DNA of 10,702 bases from Deltaproteobacteria bacterium (GCA_021815655.1 JAKAGJ010000021.1:1-10702), one strand, 5' to 3'. Shown: positions 1 to 6,996, numbered from the stretch's first letter. Translations and numbers: made by a program. Notes: generated by a model not told the origin, from the sequence alone.

Positions 1-485
1 TCGCTAACCCCCGAGACCACCAGGAGCGATTGCTTGCTCTCCACCAGGGGCAGGTTCAGCCGCGCGGCGGCGGCGTGGTAGGCGGTGACGCCGGGCACGG
101 TCTGCACCTTGGCCGCCGGGGCCATCTCCTTGAGGGTGCGCAGCAGGTAGGCGTAGGTGCTGTAGGTCAGGGGGTCGCCGATGGTGACAAAGGCGGCGTC
201 GCGGCCCGAGTCCAACACCTTAAGCACTTGGCGGGCGTTATCCCGCCAGGCGGCCCGCAGCACGTCCTCATCCTCGGTCATGGGGAAGCCCAGTTTTTGT
301 ATTTCAGTCTGGGGCGGCAGGTGCCGAGCCACCACGTTCAGGGCCAGGCTATAGTCGTTCTTGGTGGAGCCGGCGGCAAAAACCACCGGCACGGCCTTGA
401 GCACTTCCAGGGCCTTGAGGGTGATGAGCTGGGGGTCGCCGGGACCCACGCCCAGTCCATGGAGGGTGCCTTGCTTGATAGCCAT
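1..485 (-). CDS. cbiL: Cobalt-factor II / precorrin-2 C20-methyltransferase, 5' part (3' end outside window)
   Basis: This frame is open from an ATG at 485 to the window edge, giving 161 codons; the family is usually about 230-250 residues, so the last third is missing. The enzyme transfers a methyl group from S-adenosylmethionine to C20 of the early corrinoid intermediate in the cytoplasm. The N-terminus reads GTLHGLGVGPGDPQLITLK, the glycine-rich start typical of corrin/tetrapyrrole methyltransferases. Further on, GDPLTYSTYAYLL (about residues 110-122) is a hallmark of the CbiL/CobI branch, and VPGVTAYHAAAARLNLPL is the next conserved block. It starts 6 bases after the cbiC stop, and a GGAGG lies about 11 bases before the ATG. 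The sequence alone cannot settle CbiL (cobalt-first) against CobI (cobalt-late); the neighbouring cbi genes favour CbiL. Confidence 0.9.
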   Translation of the reverse strand, partial: MAIKQGTLHGLGVGPGDPQLITLKALEVLKAVPVVFAAGSTKNDYSLALNVVARHLPPQTEIQKLGFPMTEDEDVLRAAWRDNARQVLKVLDSGRDAAFVTIGDPLTYSTYAYLLRTLKEMAPAAKVQTVPGVTAYHAAAARLNLPLVESKQSLLVVSGVS

Positions 486-491
486 TGGGAT

Positions 492-1121
492 TTAGACCTC
501 CCCGCACAGTTCGGCCAGGGCGTTTATGACGCTGGCCGCCACCGCCGAGCCGCCCTTGCGCCCCACGGCGGTAATGAATGGCTGGCTGGTGGCGGCCAGA
601 GCCGCCTTGGCCTCGGCGGCATTGACAAAGCCCACCGGCAGCCCCACCACCAGGGCCGGCTGGGCCTGGCCCGCCCGCACATGCTGGAGCAATCTATACA
701 GGGCCGTGGGAGCGTTGCCCACCACGTAGATGGCGCCCTCCAACTCTGGCAGGGCCAGGTCCACGGCGGCCAGGGCGCGGGTGGTGCCCCGCTCGACGGC
801 CAGCCGGGCCACCTGGGGGTCGTCCATCAGACAGCGCACTCGCGCGCCAAAAGGCGCCAGCCTTCTTTGCGAAATGCCGGCCTGGGCCATGCGCGTGTCG
901 GTGAAGACGGTCGCGCCGGCCTTGAGGGCCGCCAGGCCACTGGCGATGGCCTGGGGATGCATGCGCACGCTCTCCACCCAGTCGAAGTCGGCGGTGGTGT
1001 GGATCATGCGTCGGATGATGCGCCAGGCCTGGGGCGGCCAGGCATGGGGCGGAGCCTCGGCCTCGATGATTCCCCAACTCAGGCGCTCGATCTCCTGGGG
1101 AGGCAGGTTCCAGTCAGTCAT
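492..1121 (-). CDS. cbiC: Precorrin-8X / cobalt-precorrin-8 methylmutase
   Basis: This enzyme moves the C11 methyl group to C12 to give (cobyrinate) hydrogenobyrinate, the last step of corrin macrocycle formation. The 209-residue product is of normal family length. RRMIHTTADFDW contains the conserved catalytic His (residue 41) followed by the TAD motif. VVGNAPTALYRLL (133-145), VGLPVGFVNAAEAK (159-172) and GRKGGSAVAASVINAL (187-202) are the other conserved blocks of CobH/CbiC. I chose the ATG at 1121 because it forms an ATGA overlap with the cbiA stop and has AAGGA about 7 bases upstream. A GTG at 1154 would add 11 residues that do not look like the family. The gene is translationally coupled to cbiA and followed at once by cbiL. 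Confidence 0.93.
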   Translation of the reverse strand: MTDWNLPPQEIERLSWGIIEAEAPPHAWPPQAWRIIRRMIHTTADFDWVESVRMHPQAIASGLAALKAGATVFTDTRMAQAGISQRRLAPFGARVRCLMDDPQVARLAVERGTTRALAAVDLALPELEGAIYVVGNAPTALYRLLQHVRAGQAQPALVVGLPVGFVNAAEAKAALAATSQPFITAVGRKGGSAVAASVINALAELCGEV

Positions 1122-2503
1122 GAGGTTATCCTTGTGGCGTTGGTGCGGCAGCACTCCACCAGGGCCGGGGCCAGGGCGGGGTTGCTGCCGAAGTGTAGAT
1201 GCACGTAGCTGGCCAGAACATTGCCGCGCAGATAGCCCCGGCAGTCCGGCTCGGGGCCGCGGCGGCCGGTGGCTTGATAGACGTCCTGGTCGGTGGCGGG
1301 GTCAGGCTCCTGGCCGCTGATCTCGGAGTAGTGGAACTCGTGGCCCCGCGCTTGCGCGCCGGCCGGCCCCAGGGGCGTGGGCCTGGTGAGGGTGATTTCG
1401 CGGTAGCCCAGGGAGCGCAGGCGCGGCAGCATGGCGAAGCGCTGGGGCAACAGCCCGGCCATGAGCCAGCGCCGGCTCTCTTGGTCCACCACCTCCCGGC
1501 CCAGGTACATCATGCCCCCGCACTCGGCGTAGATGGGCAGTCCCTGGCGGCCCAGCTGAGCGATCTGGCGGCTTAGACCCTGATTGGCCGACAGGGCCGG
1601 GGCGTGCAGCTCGGGATAGCCGCCGCCCAGGTAGAGGCCGTGCAGGCCCGCCGGCAGTTGGCGCTCGGCCAGGGGCGAGAAGTACACCAGCTCCGCCCCG
1701 GCGGCCTCCAGGCGGCGCAAGTTCTCGGGGTAGTAGAAGCAGAAGGCCTGGTCCCGGGCCACGCCCAGGCGCACGGGCGGGCCGGCGGGCGGCGGCTGGG
1801 GCGCCGGCGGGGCGAGGCCAATCTCGGGCAGGGCCGCCAGCAGGGCGTCCAGGTCCAGGCCCGTTTCCAGCCAGTCGGCCAGGGCCAGGAGCCGGGGCTG
1901 GTCAAAGCCGCCGTCCTCGGCCGTGACCAGCCCCAGGTGACGCTCGGGCAAGGCCAGATCAGGGCGGCGGGGCAGACCGCCCAGGAAGGGCAGTTCCGGC
2001 ACCGTGGACATGGCTTGCTTGAGCAGGGCGGCGTGGCCCACGCCGCCCAAATTGTTGGCCACCAGCCCGGCCCAGGTCAGGCCTGGGTCGAAGCGGGCAA
2101 AACCCTGCGCCAGGGCCGCCAGGCTGCGGGCCATGGCCCGGGCGTCCACGCACAAGAGCACCGGCAGGCCCAGCCATTTGGCCATCTGGGCGCTTGATCC
2201 CTCCTCGGCCACCGGGTCGAAGCCGTCGTAGAGGCCCATGACGCCCTCCACCACGGCCACGTCGCAGCCCTGGGCGTGGCGCGCGAAGATGGCCAGGTTC
2301 TCTTGGCGCGAGAGCATCCAGCCGTCCAGGTTGTGGGAGGGGCGCCCACTGGCCAGGGCGTGGTGGCCGGGGTCGATGAAGTCCGGTCCCACCTTGAAGG
2401 CCTGCACGGCGAGCCCCCGCCGGCGAAAAGCGGACAGCAGGGCCAGGCACAGGGTGGTCTTGCCCGCGCCGCTGTGGGTACCAGCCAGCAGCAAGGCCTT
2501 CAT
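1118..2503 (-). CDS. cbiA: Cobyrinic acid a,c-diamide synthase
   Basis: This ATP-dependent, glutamine-using amidotransferase amidates the a and c side chains of cobyrinic acid. The 461-residue length is typical. The N-terminal synthetase domain opens with the P-loop GTHSGAGKTT (8-17), then KVGPDFIDPGHH (38-49) and VEGVMGLYDG (85-94). The C-terminal class I-type glutaminase domain has LYLGGGYPELHA (290-301) and the nucleophile Cys328 in YAECGGMMYLG. HEFHYS (388-393) and SYVHLHF (432-438), with its His, follow. A Pro/Ala-rich linker (about 231-243) separates the domains. The ATG at 2503 overlaps the stop of the upstream binding-protein gene by four bases, and its own stop overlaps cbiC. The choice of CbiA over CobB rests on the cbi context and the precise substrate is inferred. 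Confidence 0.95.
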   Translation of the reverse strand: MKALLLAGTHSGAGKTTLCLALLSAFRRRGLAVQAFKVGPDFIDPGHHALASGRPSHNLDGWMLSRQENLAIFARHAQGCDVAVVEGVMGLYDGFDPVAEEGSSAQMAKWLGLPVLLCVDARAMARSLAALAQGFARFDPGLTWAGLVANNLGGVGHAALLKQAMSTVPELPFLGGLPRRPDLALPERHLGLVTAEDGGFDQPRLLALADWLETGLDLDALLAALPEIGLAPPAPQPPPAGPPVRLGVARDQAFCFYYPENLRRLEAAGAELVYFSPLAERQLPAGLHGLYLGGGYPELHAPALSANQGLSRQIAQLGRQGLPIYAECGGMMYLGREVVDQESRRWLMAGLLPQRFAMLPRLRSLGYREITLTRPTPLGPAGAQARGHEFHYSEISGQEPDPATDQDVYQATGRRGPEPDCRGYLRGNVLASYVHLHFGSNPALAPALVECCRTNATRITS

Positions 2504-3459
2504 GGCCTGGCCTCCCGGGTGGCGGTCGCGCCGGCGCCTGTGGGATAGAGAAGGGCGTGGATGGCCTCGATGCCCCGCAAGAGGCGCGGGGTGGGGCGGG
2601 AGACCATCTCCTCGTCCACCAGATGCACGCGCCCGTTCCGCACGGCCTTGATGGCCTGGAAGCCGGCCTCGTCTTTTATCTGCTGCACGCTCACCTTGTT
2701 CATGGTGCCCACCTGGGCCAGGTACACATCGATGGTGGACCCCAGGGCCAGGATGCGCTCCTGGCCGTATTGGGCGATGTTGGTGCCGCGCACCGACTCG
2801 GCGTCGCTGGCCACGTTGACCCCGCCGGCGGCGGCCAGCACGAAGGCGGCCATGGAGTCGGGGGCGAAGGTCTTCATCTTGGCGTGGATGGCCTCGAAAT
2901 ACACCCGGGGCCGCTTCTCCAGGGGCAATCCGGCCCAGCGGGCCTGGATGGCGGCCAGCCCCTGCTGGAAGCTCTTGACCATGGCCTCGGCCTGGGCCTC
3001 ATGTCCACCCAGTTGGCCCAGGCGGCGCCAGTAGGCGTACATCTCCTGCACGTTGTTGGGTTGCAGACTGACCACGGCTATGCCGGCCTGCTTCAGGCGG
3101 TCCACCAGGGCGCGGTGGCCGCGATAGACCATGGGGCGGATAAGCACCAGGTCGGGCCGGGCGGCCAGGAAGCGCTCGGGGTCGTCGCGGTAGCTGAAGA
3201 CGGGTTTGCCTGAAGCGGCCGGCGGCTCGGTTTCGCCGGGGCTGACGCCGATGATGGCCCTCTCCAGGCCCAGGGCGTAGAGGTTTTCGGTGTGGGCGGG
3301 GTAGAGGCTGATGATGCGCTTGCAGGGCGCCTGGATATTGATGACCTGACCTGAGTCGTCCACAAAGGTCTGGCCGGCCCAGGCCGTGAGGGCGGGCCAG
3401 ACCACGAGCAAGGCCGGCAGCAGGACCGCCAGGCCCCAGGACAGGGAGTGCCTTCTCAT
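2500..3459 (-). CDS. btuF: BtuF-type periplasmic substrate-binding protein of a corrinoid/metal-complex ABC importer
   Basis: This 319-residue protein begins with a clear Sec signal peptide: MRRH, then a hydrophobic stretch ending in AWA, with likely cleavage near residue 28. The mature start GQTFVDDSGQVINIQAPCKRI and IISLYPAHTENLYALG are typical of the PF01497 family that captures vitamin B12, siderophores or haem. FLAARPDLVLI and AGIAVVSLQPNN follow in the usual order. No lipobox Cys is seen at the cleavage site, so it is probably soluble in the periplasm. It sits between the ATPase gene and cbiA with ATGA overlaps at both ends. That context argues for a corrinoid (or a cobalt complex) as ligand, but iron-complex binders of the same family look alike, so the symbol is a context-based assignment. 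Confidence 0.8.
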   Translation of the reverse strand: MRRHSLSWGLAVLLPALLVVWPALTAWAGQTFVDDSGQVINIQAPCKRIISLYPAHTENLYALGLERAIIGVSPGETEPPAASGKPVFSYRDDPERFLAARPDLVLIRPMVYRGHRALVDRLKQAGIAVVSLQPNNVQEMYAYWRRLGQLGGHEAQAEAMVKSFQQGLAAIQARWAGLPLEKRPRVYFEAIHAKMKTFAPDSMAAFVLAAAGGVNVASDAESVRGTNIAQYGQERILALGSTIDVYLAQVGTMNKVSVQQIKDEAGFQAIKAVRNGRVHLVDEEMVSRPTPRLLRGIEAIHALLYPTGAGATATREARP

Positions 3460-4256
3460 GCCGCGCCTCCGCGCTTGTCAAAGACCACCACCCGCGCGCC
3501 GGCGAAGTCGTCCCAGGCCACGCGGGCGCGCACCCCGAAGACCTCTTGCAGGCTGCCGCTCTCCAGCACCTGGGCGGTGGGGCCGGCGGCGTGCAGGCGG
3601 CCCTGCTTGATGAAGACCAGGTGGTCGCAGAAGGCCGCGGCCAGGTTGAGGTCGTGCATCACCGCCAGCACCGTGCGCCCGCCTTGCCGCACCCGGGCCT
3701 CGGCCACCCGGAGCACCGCCAGGGCGTGGTTGATGTCCAGGTGGGAGGTGGGCTCGTCCATCAAGAGCACCGGCGTGTCCTGGGCCAAGGCCCGGGCCAG
3801 CACCACCCGCTGGCGCTCGCCGCCCGAAAGCTCAGTCACCAGCTTGTGGCGCAGGGGCGATAGCTCCAGGGCGGCCAGGGCCTGCTCCACCTTTTCTATG
3901 TCGGCCTCGCCGGGGGCGGCGAAGCGGGGGATGTGGGGGTGGCGCCCCATGAGCACCGTCTCGCTGACTGTGAAGGGAAAGCCCAGCGGCATCTCCTGGG
4001 GCACCAGGGCCAGGCTGCGGGCCAGGGCGCGGCGGGGGTAGGCGGCCAGCTCTTGGCCCAGGAAGCTGATGGCCCCGGCCAGGGGCTGGCGCTGACCCAC
4101 CATCAAGTCCAGGAGCGTGGTCTTGCCGCAGCCGTTGGGACCCACCACGCCATAGAAGCGCCCCGGCAGAATTTCCAGCGATAAACCCTCCAGCACCGGC
4201 GGCCCGCCGTAGGCGAAGCTCAGGTCCTTGATCTGGTACACGGCGGTATCAGGCAT
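3456..4256 (-). CDS. btuD: ABC importer ATPase, BtuD/FecE type
   Basis: This is the cytoplasmic ATPase that drives the adjacent permease. The 266-residue chain has all the motifs: Walker A GPNGCGKTT (39-47), Q-loop PQEMPLGF (Gln87), signature LSGGERQRVVLARAL (143-157), Walker B LLMDEPTSHLD (164-174) and the switch His in VMHDLN (His201). I took the ATG at 4256 because MPDTAVYQIKDLSFAYGG matches the family's N-terminus. Upstream in-frame codons run into the permease gene and add low-complexity residues. The start overlaps the permease stop by 8 bases, and its stop overlaps the binding-protein start by four. The tail after about residue 235 (VFGVRARVAWDD) is the usual extension of siderophore/B12-type ATPases. 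The substrate is inferred from context. Confidence 0.88.
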   Translation of the reverse strand: MPDTAVYQIKDLSFAYGGPPVLEGLSLEILPGRFYGVVGPNGCGKTTLLDLMVGQRQPLAGAISFLGQELAAYPRRALARSLALVPQEMPLGFPFTVSETVLMGRHPHIPRFAAPGEADIEKVEQALAALELSPLRHKLVTELSGGERQRVVLARALAQDTPVLLMDEPTSHLDINHALAVLRVAEARVRQGGRTVLAVMHDLNLAAAFCDHLVFIKQGRLHAAGPTAQVLESGSLQEVFGVRARVAWDDFAGARVVVFDKRGGAA

Positions 4257-5295
4257 GGCCGCGCCCCATCTGCCGGCGGCGGAAGACATAGCAGAAGAAA
4301 GGCCCGCCGATGATGGCCGTGAGCACGCCAATGGGCACCTCGTGGGGCAGGACCGCCCGGGTCAAGGTGTCGGCGCCCAGCAGGAGCAGCGCGCCGGCCA
4401 GGGCCGAGGCCGGCAGGAGCACCCGGTGGTCCGGCCCCACCAGGGAACGCATCACATGGGGGATCAAAAGCCCCACGAAACCGATGATGCCCGAGACGGC
4501 CACGCAGACCGCGCTGACCAGGGAGGCGGTTATCAAGAGGGTCAGGCGCACGCGCTTGGTCTGCACCCCCAGGGAGGCGGCGGCCCTGGACCCCAGACAG
4601 AGCAGGTTTAAGTCGCGGGCGTGATAGAGAAACACCAGGAGCCCCAGGAGCCCGGCCCCCAGGGTAAGCGCAAAATCCAGCCAGCCCTTGCTGACCAGGC
4701 TGCCCATGAGCCAAAAAATGATGACCGCCACCTGCTCGTCGGCCAGGTATTTTATCAGCCCGATGCCCGCCGAGAGGATGGCCGCCACGATCACCCCCGA
4801 GAGGATGAGGTTGCCCGGCGCCACCTGGCCATCCTGGGATGCCAGCCAGATCACGGCCAGCAGGGTGAGCACCGCGCCCAGGAAGGCCATGAGGCATACC
4901 GAGTAGGCCCCCCAGAAATCCAGTCCCAGGATTAGGCACAGGGAAGCCCCGAAGGCCGCGCCGGAACTGACCCCCAGGGTATAGGGATCGGCCAGGGGGT
5001 TGAGCAGGATGCCCTGGAAGACCACCCCCGACATGGCCAGGCCCGAGCCCACCACCGCCGCGGTGAGGATGCGCGGCAGCCGCACCTCCCACACCACGTG
5101 GGGCAAGAGTTGATCCAGCCCTTGGGCCAGGCTACCCAGCCCCGGCAGGCGCGCGGCCACCACCCTGAGCACCTGGCCGGGGCTCACGGCGATGAAGCCC
5201 AGGCCGCTGGCCAGCACCACCAGGGCCAGCAGCATAAAGAGCATGACCGGCAGGAGCCAGCGGGGGTTGAGCCTATGGGTGGCGGCGGGTGGCAT
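4249..5295 (-). CDS. btuC: ABC importer permease, BtuC/FecCD family
   Basis: This inner-membrane permease has 348 residues and about ten hydrophobic segments. VRLPRILTAAVVGSGLAMSG (71-90) followed by FQGILLNPLADPYTLGVSSG (93-112) is the diagnostic N-terminal region of the FecCD/BtuC family. VSGIIGFVGLLIPHVMRSLV (about 267-286), which includes the loop contacting the ATPase, and LLLLGADTLTR come near the C-terminus. The ATG at 5295 follows a perfect hairpin whose 3' arm carries the only nearby Shine-Dalgarno-like GGGGA. It ends 8 bases inside the ATPase gene. It works with the next two genes as a homodimeric permease plus ATPase and binding protein. Corrinoid uptake is inferred from the linked cbi genes. 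Confidence 0.88.
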   Translation of the reverse strand: MPPAATHRLNPRWLLPVMLFMLLALVVLASGLGFIAVSPGQVLRVVAARLPGLGSLAQGLDQLLPHVVWEVRLPRILTAAVVGSGLAMSGVVFQGILLNPLADPYTLGVSSGAAFGASLCLILGLDFWGAYSVCLMAFLGAVLTLLAVIWLASQDGQVAPGNLILSGVIVAAILSAGIGLIKYLADEQVAVIIFWLMGSLVSKGWLDFALTLGAGLLGLLVFLYHARDLNLLCLGSRAAASLGVQTKRVRLTLLITASLVSAVCVAVSGIIGFVGLLIPHVMRSLVGPDHRVLLPASALAGALLLLGADTLTRAVLPHEVPIGVLTAIIGGPFFCYVFRRRQMGRGHA

Positions 5296-5303
5296 GGCTT
5301 GAT

Positions 5304-5330
5304 CCCCGGAGGGCGGGGCGCCCTCCGGGG
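5304..5330 (-). promoter_or_regulatory. Perfect 12-bp hairpin covering the permease ribosome-binding site
   Basis: CCCCGGAGGGCG pairs exactly with CGCCCTCCGGGG around a 3-base loop. In the minus-strand transcript the 3' arm ends in GGGG, directly followed by ATCAAGCC and the permease ATG. The ribosome-binding site would therefore be buried in the stem. No T-run follows in either direction, so an intrinsic terminator is unlikely. It may limit permease translation or stabilise the downstream transcript. Confidence 0.5.
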
Positions 5331-5344
5331 GGGTGCTCCTTATC

Positions 5345-5668
5345 CTAGATCATGGCCTGGCGGGGCGGGGGGATGATGGGGCCCGCTCCGGCCTGCCGCG
5401 TGGTTTGCCAATATTGACGCAGGGCTAAGGCCGCCGGAGCGGCGTCCAAGCGCTCGGCCTCGTAGACCAGCCAACTCACCAGGGGCCTGGTGGGCAGCGG
5501 CGACTGCTCGGCCCGGTTCACCAGTTGCTCGGGAGAATAGCGCAGGATCTGTTCCAGACAACCCCGCAGGGCCACGGCCAACTGCTCCTTGGGGGATTGA
5601 GGGTCCTCCATGGAGGAGGCCAGCTTCTCCATGGTTTCCCAGGCGGCGTTCAACAGAGAATCGCTCAT
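5345..5668 (-). CDS. Small protein of unknown function in corrinoid-transport operon
   Basis: I do not recognise this 107-residue protein. The ATG at 5668 has GGAG six bases upstream; a GTG at 5680 has a poorly spaced site and is less likely. The sequence is mostly helix-forming, with an acidic, amphipathic N-terminal half (MSDSLLNAAWETMEKLASSM) and KEQLAVALRGCLEQIL. A short Pro/Gln-rich tail (PIIPPPRQAMI) ends it. It has no signal peptide or membrane segment, and its single Cys lies near residue 37, so it is probably a cytoplasmic soluble protein. It begins 16 bases after the outer-membrane barrel gene and ends 49 bases before the permease, so it is very likely co-transcribed with both. Codon use resembles its neighbours. 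The reading frame is well supported; the function is unknown. Confidence 0.7.
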   Translation of the reverse strand: MSDSLLNAAWETMEKLASSMEDPQSPKEQLAVALRGCLEQILRYSPEQLVNRAEQSPLPTRPLVSWLVYEAERLDAAPAALALRQYWQTTRQAGAGPIIPPPRQAMI

Positions 5669-5684
5669 GTCGTTCTCCACGTTC

Positions 5685-6476
5685 CTAGAAGGAGTAGGTC
5701 AGGGTCAGCCCCCAGAAGCCCTTGTCGTCGTAGCCGAAGGCGTCCTTGATGGCGCTGTCCATGAGCCACATGTGGGTGTAGGAGGGCGTGACGGTCAGGG
5801 CGTCCTTGATCTTCACGGCCAGACCCAGGGTCAGGCTGGTGTCCAGGAAGGCGCTTTCATCCACGCCGGCGTTGTAGCGGTACTGGTTGTAGTCGCGAGA
5901 GCCCCAGTCCAGGCCGGCGTTGGCCAGCAGGGAGACGGCCACCGCCTGGTGGGGCTTGTACACTTCCTCGTTGACGCACAGGTTCAGGTTCACCAGTTGG
6001 CCGTGGACGTCGCCCACGTCCTGATAGACCTTGAGGGTGGGGGTGACCAGCCACTTGTAGGAGATGCCGGCGTAGAGCTCGGTGGTGGTGGGCTGGGTCA
6101 TGTTGGGATAGAGGTAGTGGACCACGCCCACCGGGAAGCTGAAGCCGCCGGCCTCGAAGGCGTATTCGCCGGTGAGGTCCACCTCGCTGAACTTGTTCTT
6201 CTTGCCGATCTTGTCGGTCAGGTTGTAGTTGCCCCAGACGTTGAAGGCAAAGCCGTAGCCGGCCAGCGTCACGCCCGGTTGCAGCACCGGGTCGTCCACG
6301 GTCAGGGCTCCCCGCGAGACATACCGGCTGTAGTAGGGCAGGGTGAGGTCCACGGACCAGGCCTTTACGTCGCTCTCCTTTAGGCTGGTGCCCTCCTCGG
6401 CGGCCGAAACGTGGGCCGGCAGGGCCAGGGCCGCCAGCACGAGGGCGTAGGCGAGGGCTTTCTTGGTTCCACTCAT
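5685..6476 (-). CDS. Putative outer-membrane beta-barrel protein (TorF-like porin family)
   Basis: The 263-residue product starts with a signal peptide (MSGTKKALAYALVLAALALP, likely cleaved after AHVSA, about residue 25). The mature part is made of alternating polar/hydrophobic strands with many Tyr, Trp and Gly, and it ends in GLTLTYSF. A C-terminal Phe of this kind is the usual BAM-recognition end of outer-membrane barrels. YYSRYVSRGALTVDDPVLQPG resembles the opening strands of TorF/CHP02001-type putative porins. There is no plug domain or TonB box, so it is not a BtuB-type receptor. The second ATG (6476) is chosen because GGAG lies seven bases before it; the first ATG (6482) is only one base from it. 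It heads the corrinoid-transport operon, suggesting a passage for corrinoids or metals, but this is inference. Confidence 0.75.
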   Translation of the reverse strand: MSGTKKALAYALVLAALALPAHVSAAEEGTSLKESDVKAWSVDLTLPYYSRYVSRGALTVDDPVLQPGVTLAGYGFAFNVWGNYNLTDKIGKKNKFSEVDLTGEYAFEAGGFSFPVGVVHYLYPNMTQPTTTELYAGISYKWLVTPTLKVYQDVGDVHGQLVNLNLCVNEEVYKPHQAVAVSLLANAGLDWGSRDYNQYRYNAGVDESAFLDTSLTLGLAVKIKDALTVTPSYTHMWLMDSAIKDAFGYDDKGFWGLTLTYSF

Positions 6477-6694
6477 CGTCATTCTCCGCTATGGCACATG
6501 GTGGTTTGCTGGAGGGCGCGGCCTTTTGACCGGCCCCTCCCTCGGGGCCGGGCGGGCGGGCGCCCGGCTCATTGTTCGCCCTTCAGGGCGCCTGGCTTCT
6601 GAATATGGACTATGAGGCGGCGCGGGCCGCCGGCCGCTGCGCCGGCCATGGGATGGGGCGGGGAGGTGCCTCCTTCGGGATGGCGTTGACCCGC
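6477..6694 (-). other. Long GC-rich leader of the corrinoid operon with several hairpins
   Basis: This stretch contains no convincing gene. On the minus strand it holds, in order: GGAGG-CA-CCTCC (6662-6673); GGCGGC-CCGC-GCCGCC (6616-6631); CGCCC-TGAA-GGGCG with a tetraloop (about 6577-6590); CCGGGCG-6-CGCCCGG (about 6550-6570); and CCGGCCCC-6-GGGGCCGG (6530-6551). None is followed by a T-run. I searched by eye for the conserved cobalamin-riboswitch core and did not find it. One short piece, GAAGCCAGGCGCCCTGA (about 6582-6598), only vaguely resembles its 3' part. The region may be a regulatory leader or part of the feo operon's 3' end. Confidence 0.35.
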
Positions 6695-6700
6695 TGAGCC

Positions 6701-6729
6701 AGTCTCGGCCAAGGGCAATCCGTTGTCAA
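6701..6729 (-). promoter_or_regulatory. Candidate sigma-70 promoter for the corrinoid operon
   Basis: A perfect -35 hexamer TTGACA (6724-6729) lies 35 bases after the stop of the last feo gene. A 17-base spacer leads to GAGACT (6701-6706), a poor -10 with three of six matches. If used, transcription would start near 6694 and leave a leader of about 218 bases. The spacing and -35 are good; the -10 is weak. Confidence 0.35.
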
Positions 6730-6739
6730 GCCCCTTGCC
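6707..6739. repeat. Inverted repeat around the candidate -35 element
   Basis: GGCCAAGGG (6707-6715) and CCCTTGCC (6732-6739) pair over eight bases with one bulge, with 16 bases between them. The TTGACA -35 element sits inside. This could be an operator, or a weak hairpin at the end of the feo transcript. It is short enough to arise by chance in GC-rich DNA. Confidence 0.3.
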
Positions 6740-6763
6740 GCCTAGTGCCGCCAGGGAATTACC

Positions 6764-6982
6764 CTACTTGCCCAAGCCGCGGGAGGGGCATCCCGAGGGC
6801 GGCGGCGCCCCTTCTTGGGCCGCGGGGCAGGAGCCGCAGGAGCAGTCCTGGAGGGCCTCAGGGTCGGCGTCCCCGCCGCAGCCGCAGGCCGGGCCTCGCC
6901 CCTGCACGGCGCGCCACAGGCGTCGGGCCAGCCACAGGGCCGCCAGACCCACCACCAGCACCACGATCAGCGTCTGCCACAT
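6764..6982 (-). CDS. FeoB-associated Cys-rich small membrane protein
   Basis: The 72-residue product has one N-terminal membrane helix (MWQTLIVVLVVGLAALWLAR, about 3-19) followed by a basic stretch (RRLWRAVQGR). A cytoplasmic-type Cys-rich tail follows, with Cys33, Cys35, Cys47, Cys49, Cys52 and Cys65 (CGCGG, CSCGSC). This matches the small Cys-rich proteins found just after feoB in many anaerobes, thought to assist FeoB, perhaps by handling Fe2+ or sensing redox state. The ATG at 6982 is firm: AAGGAG lies seven bases upstream, overlapping the end of feoB. An in-frame start at 7096 would lie within feoB and break the membrane-first layout. The Pro-rich end (GAPPPSGCPSRGLGK) is longer than usual. 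It is not the winged-helix FeoC of enteric bacteria. Confidence 0.82.
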   Translation of the reverse strand: MWQTLIVVLVVGLAALWLARRLWRAVQGRGPACGCGGDADPEALQDCSCGSCPAAQEGAPPPSGCPSRGLGK

Positions 6983-6996
6983 GGTCAAGCTCCTTC

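Noticed and set aside
30..1208. 392-codon open frame on the plus strand opposite cbiL and cbiC
   Set aside because: It has low-complexity Gly/His/Gln composition and lies antisense to two clear corrin genes, so it is a by-product of GC-rich codon use.
6530..6551. Strong hairpin CCGGCCCC-6-GGGGCCGG as terminator of the feo operon
   Set aside because: It is not followed by a T-run on either strand and lies more than 200 bases after the last feo gene, downstream of a candidate promoter.
6582..6598. Piece resembling the 3' part of a cobalamin riboswitch
   Set aside because: Only a short, loose match; the much more conserved central core and B12 box could not be found upstream on the same strand.
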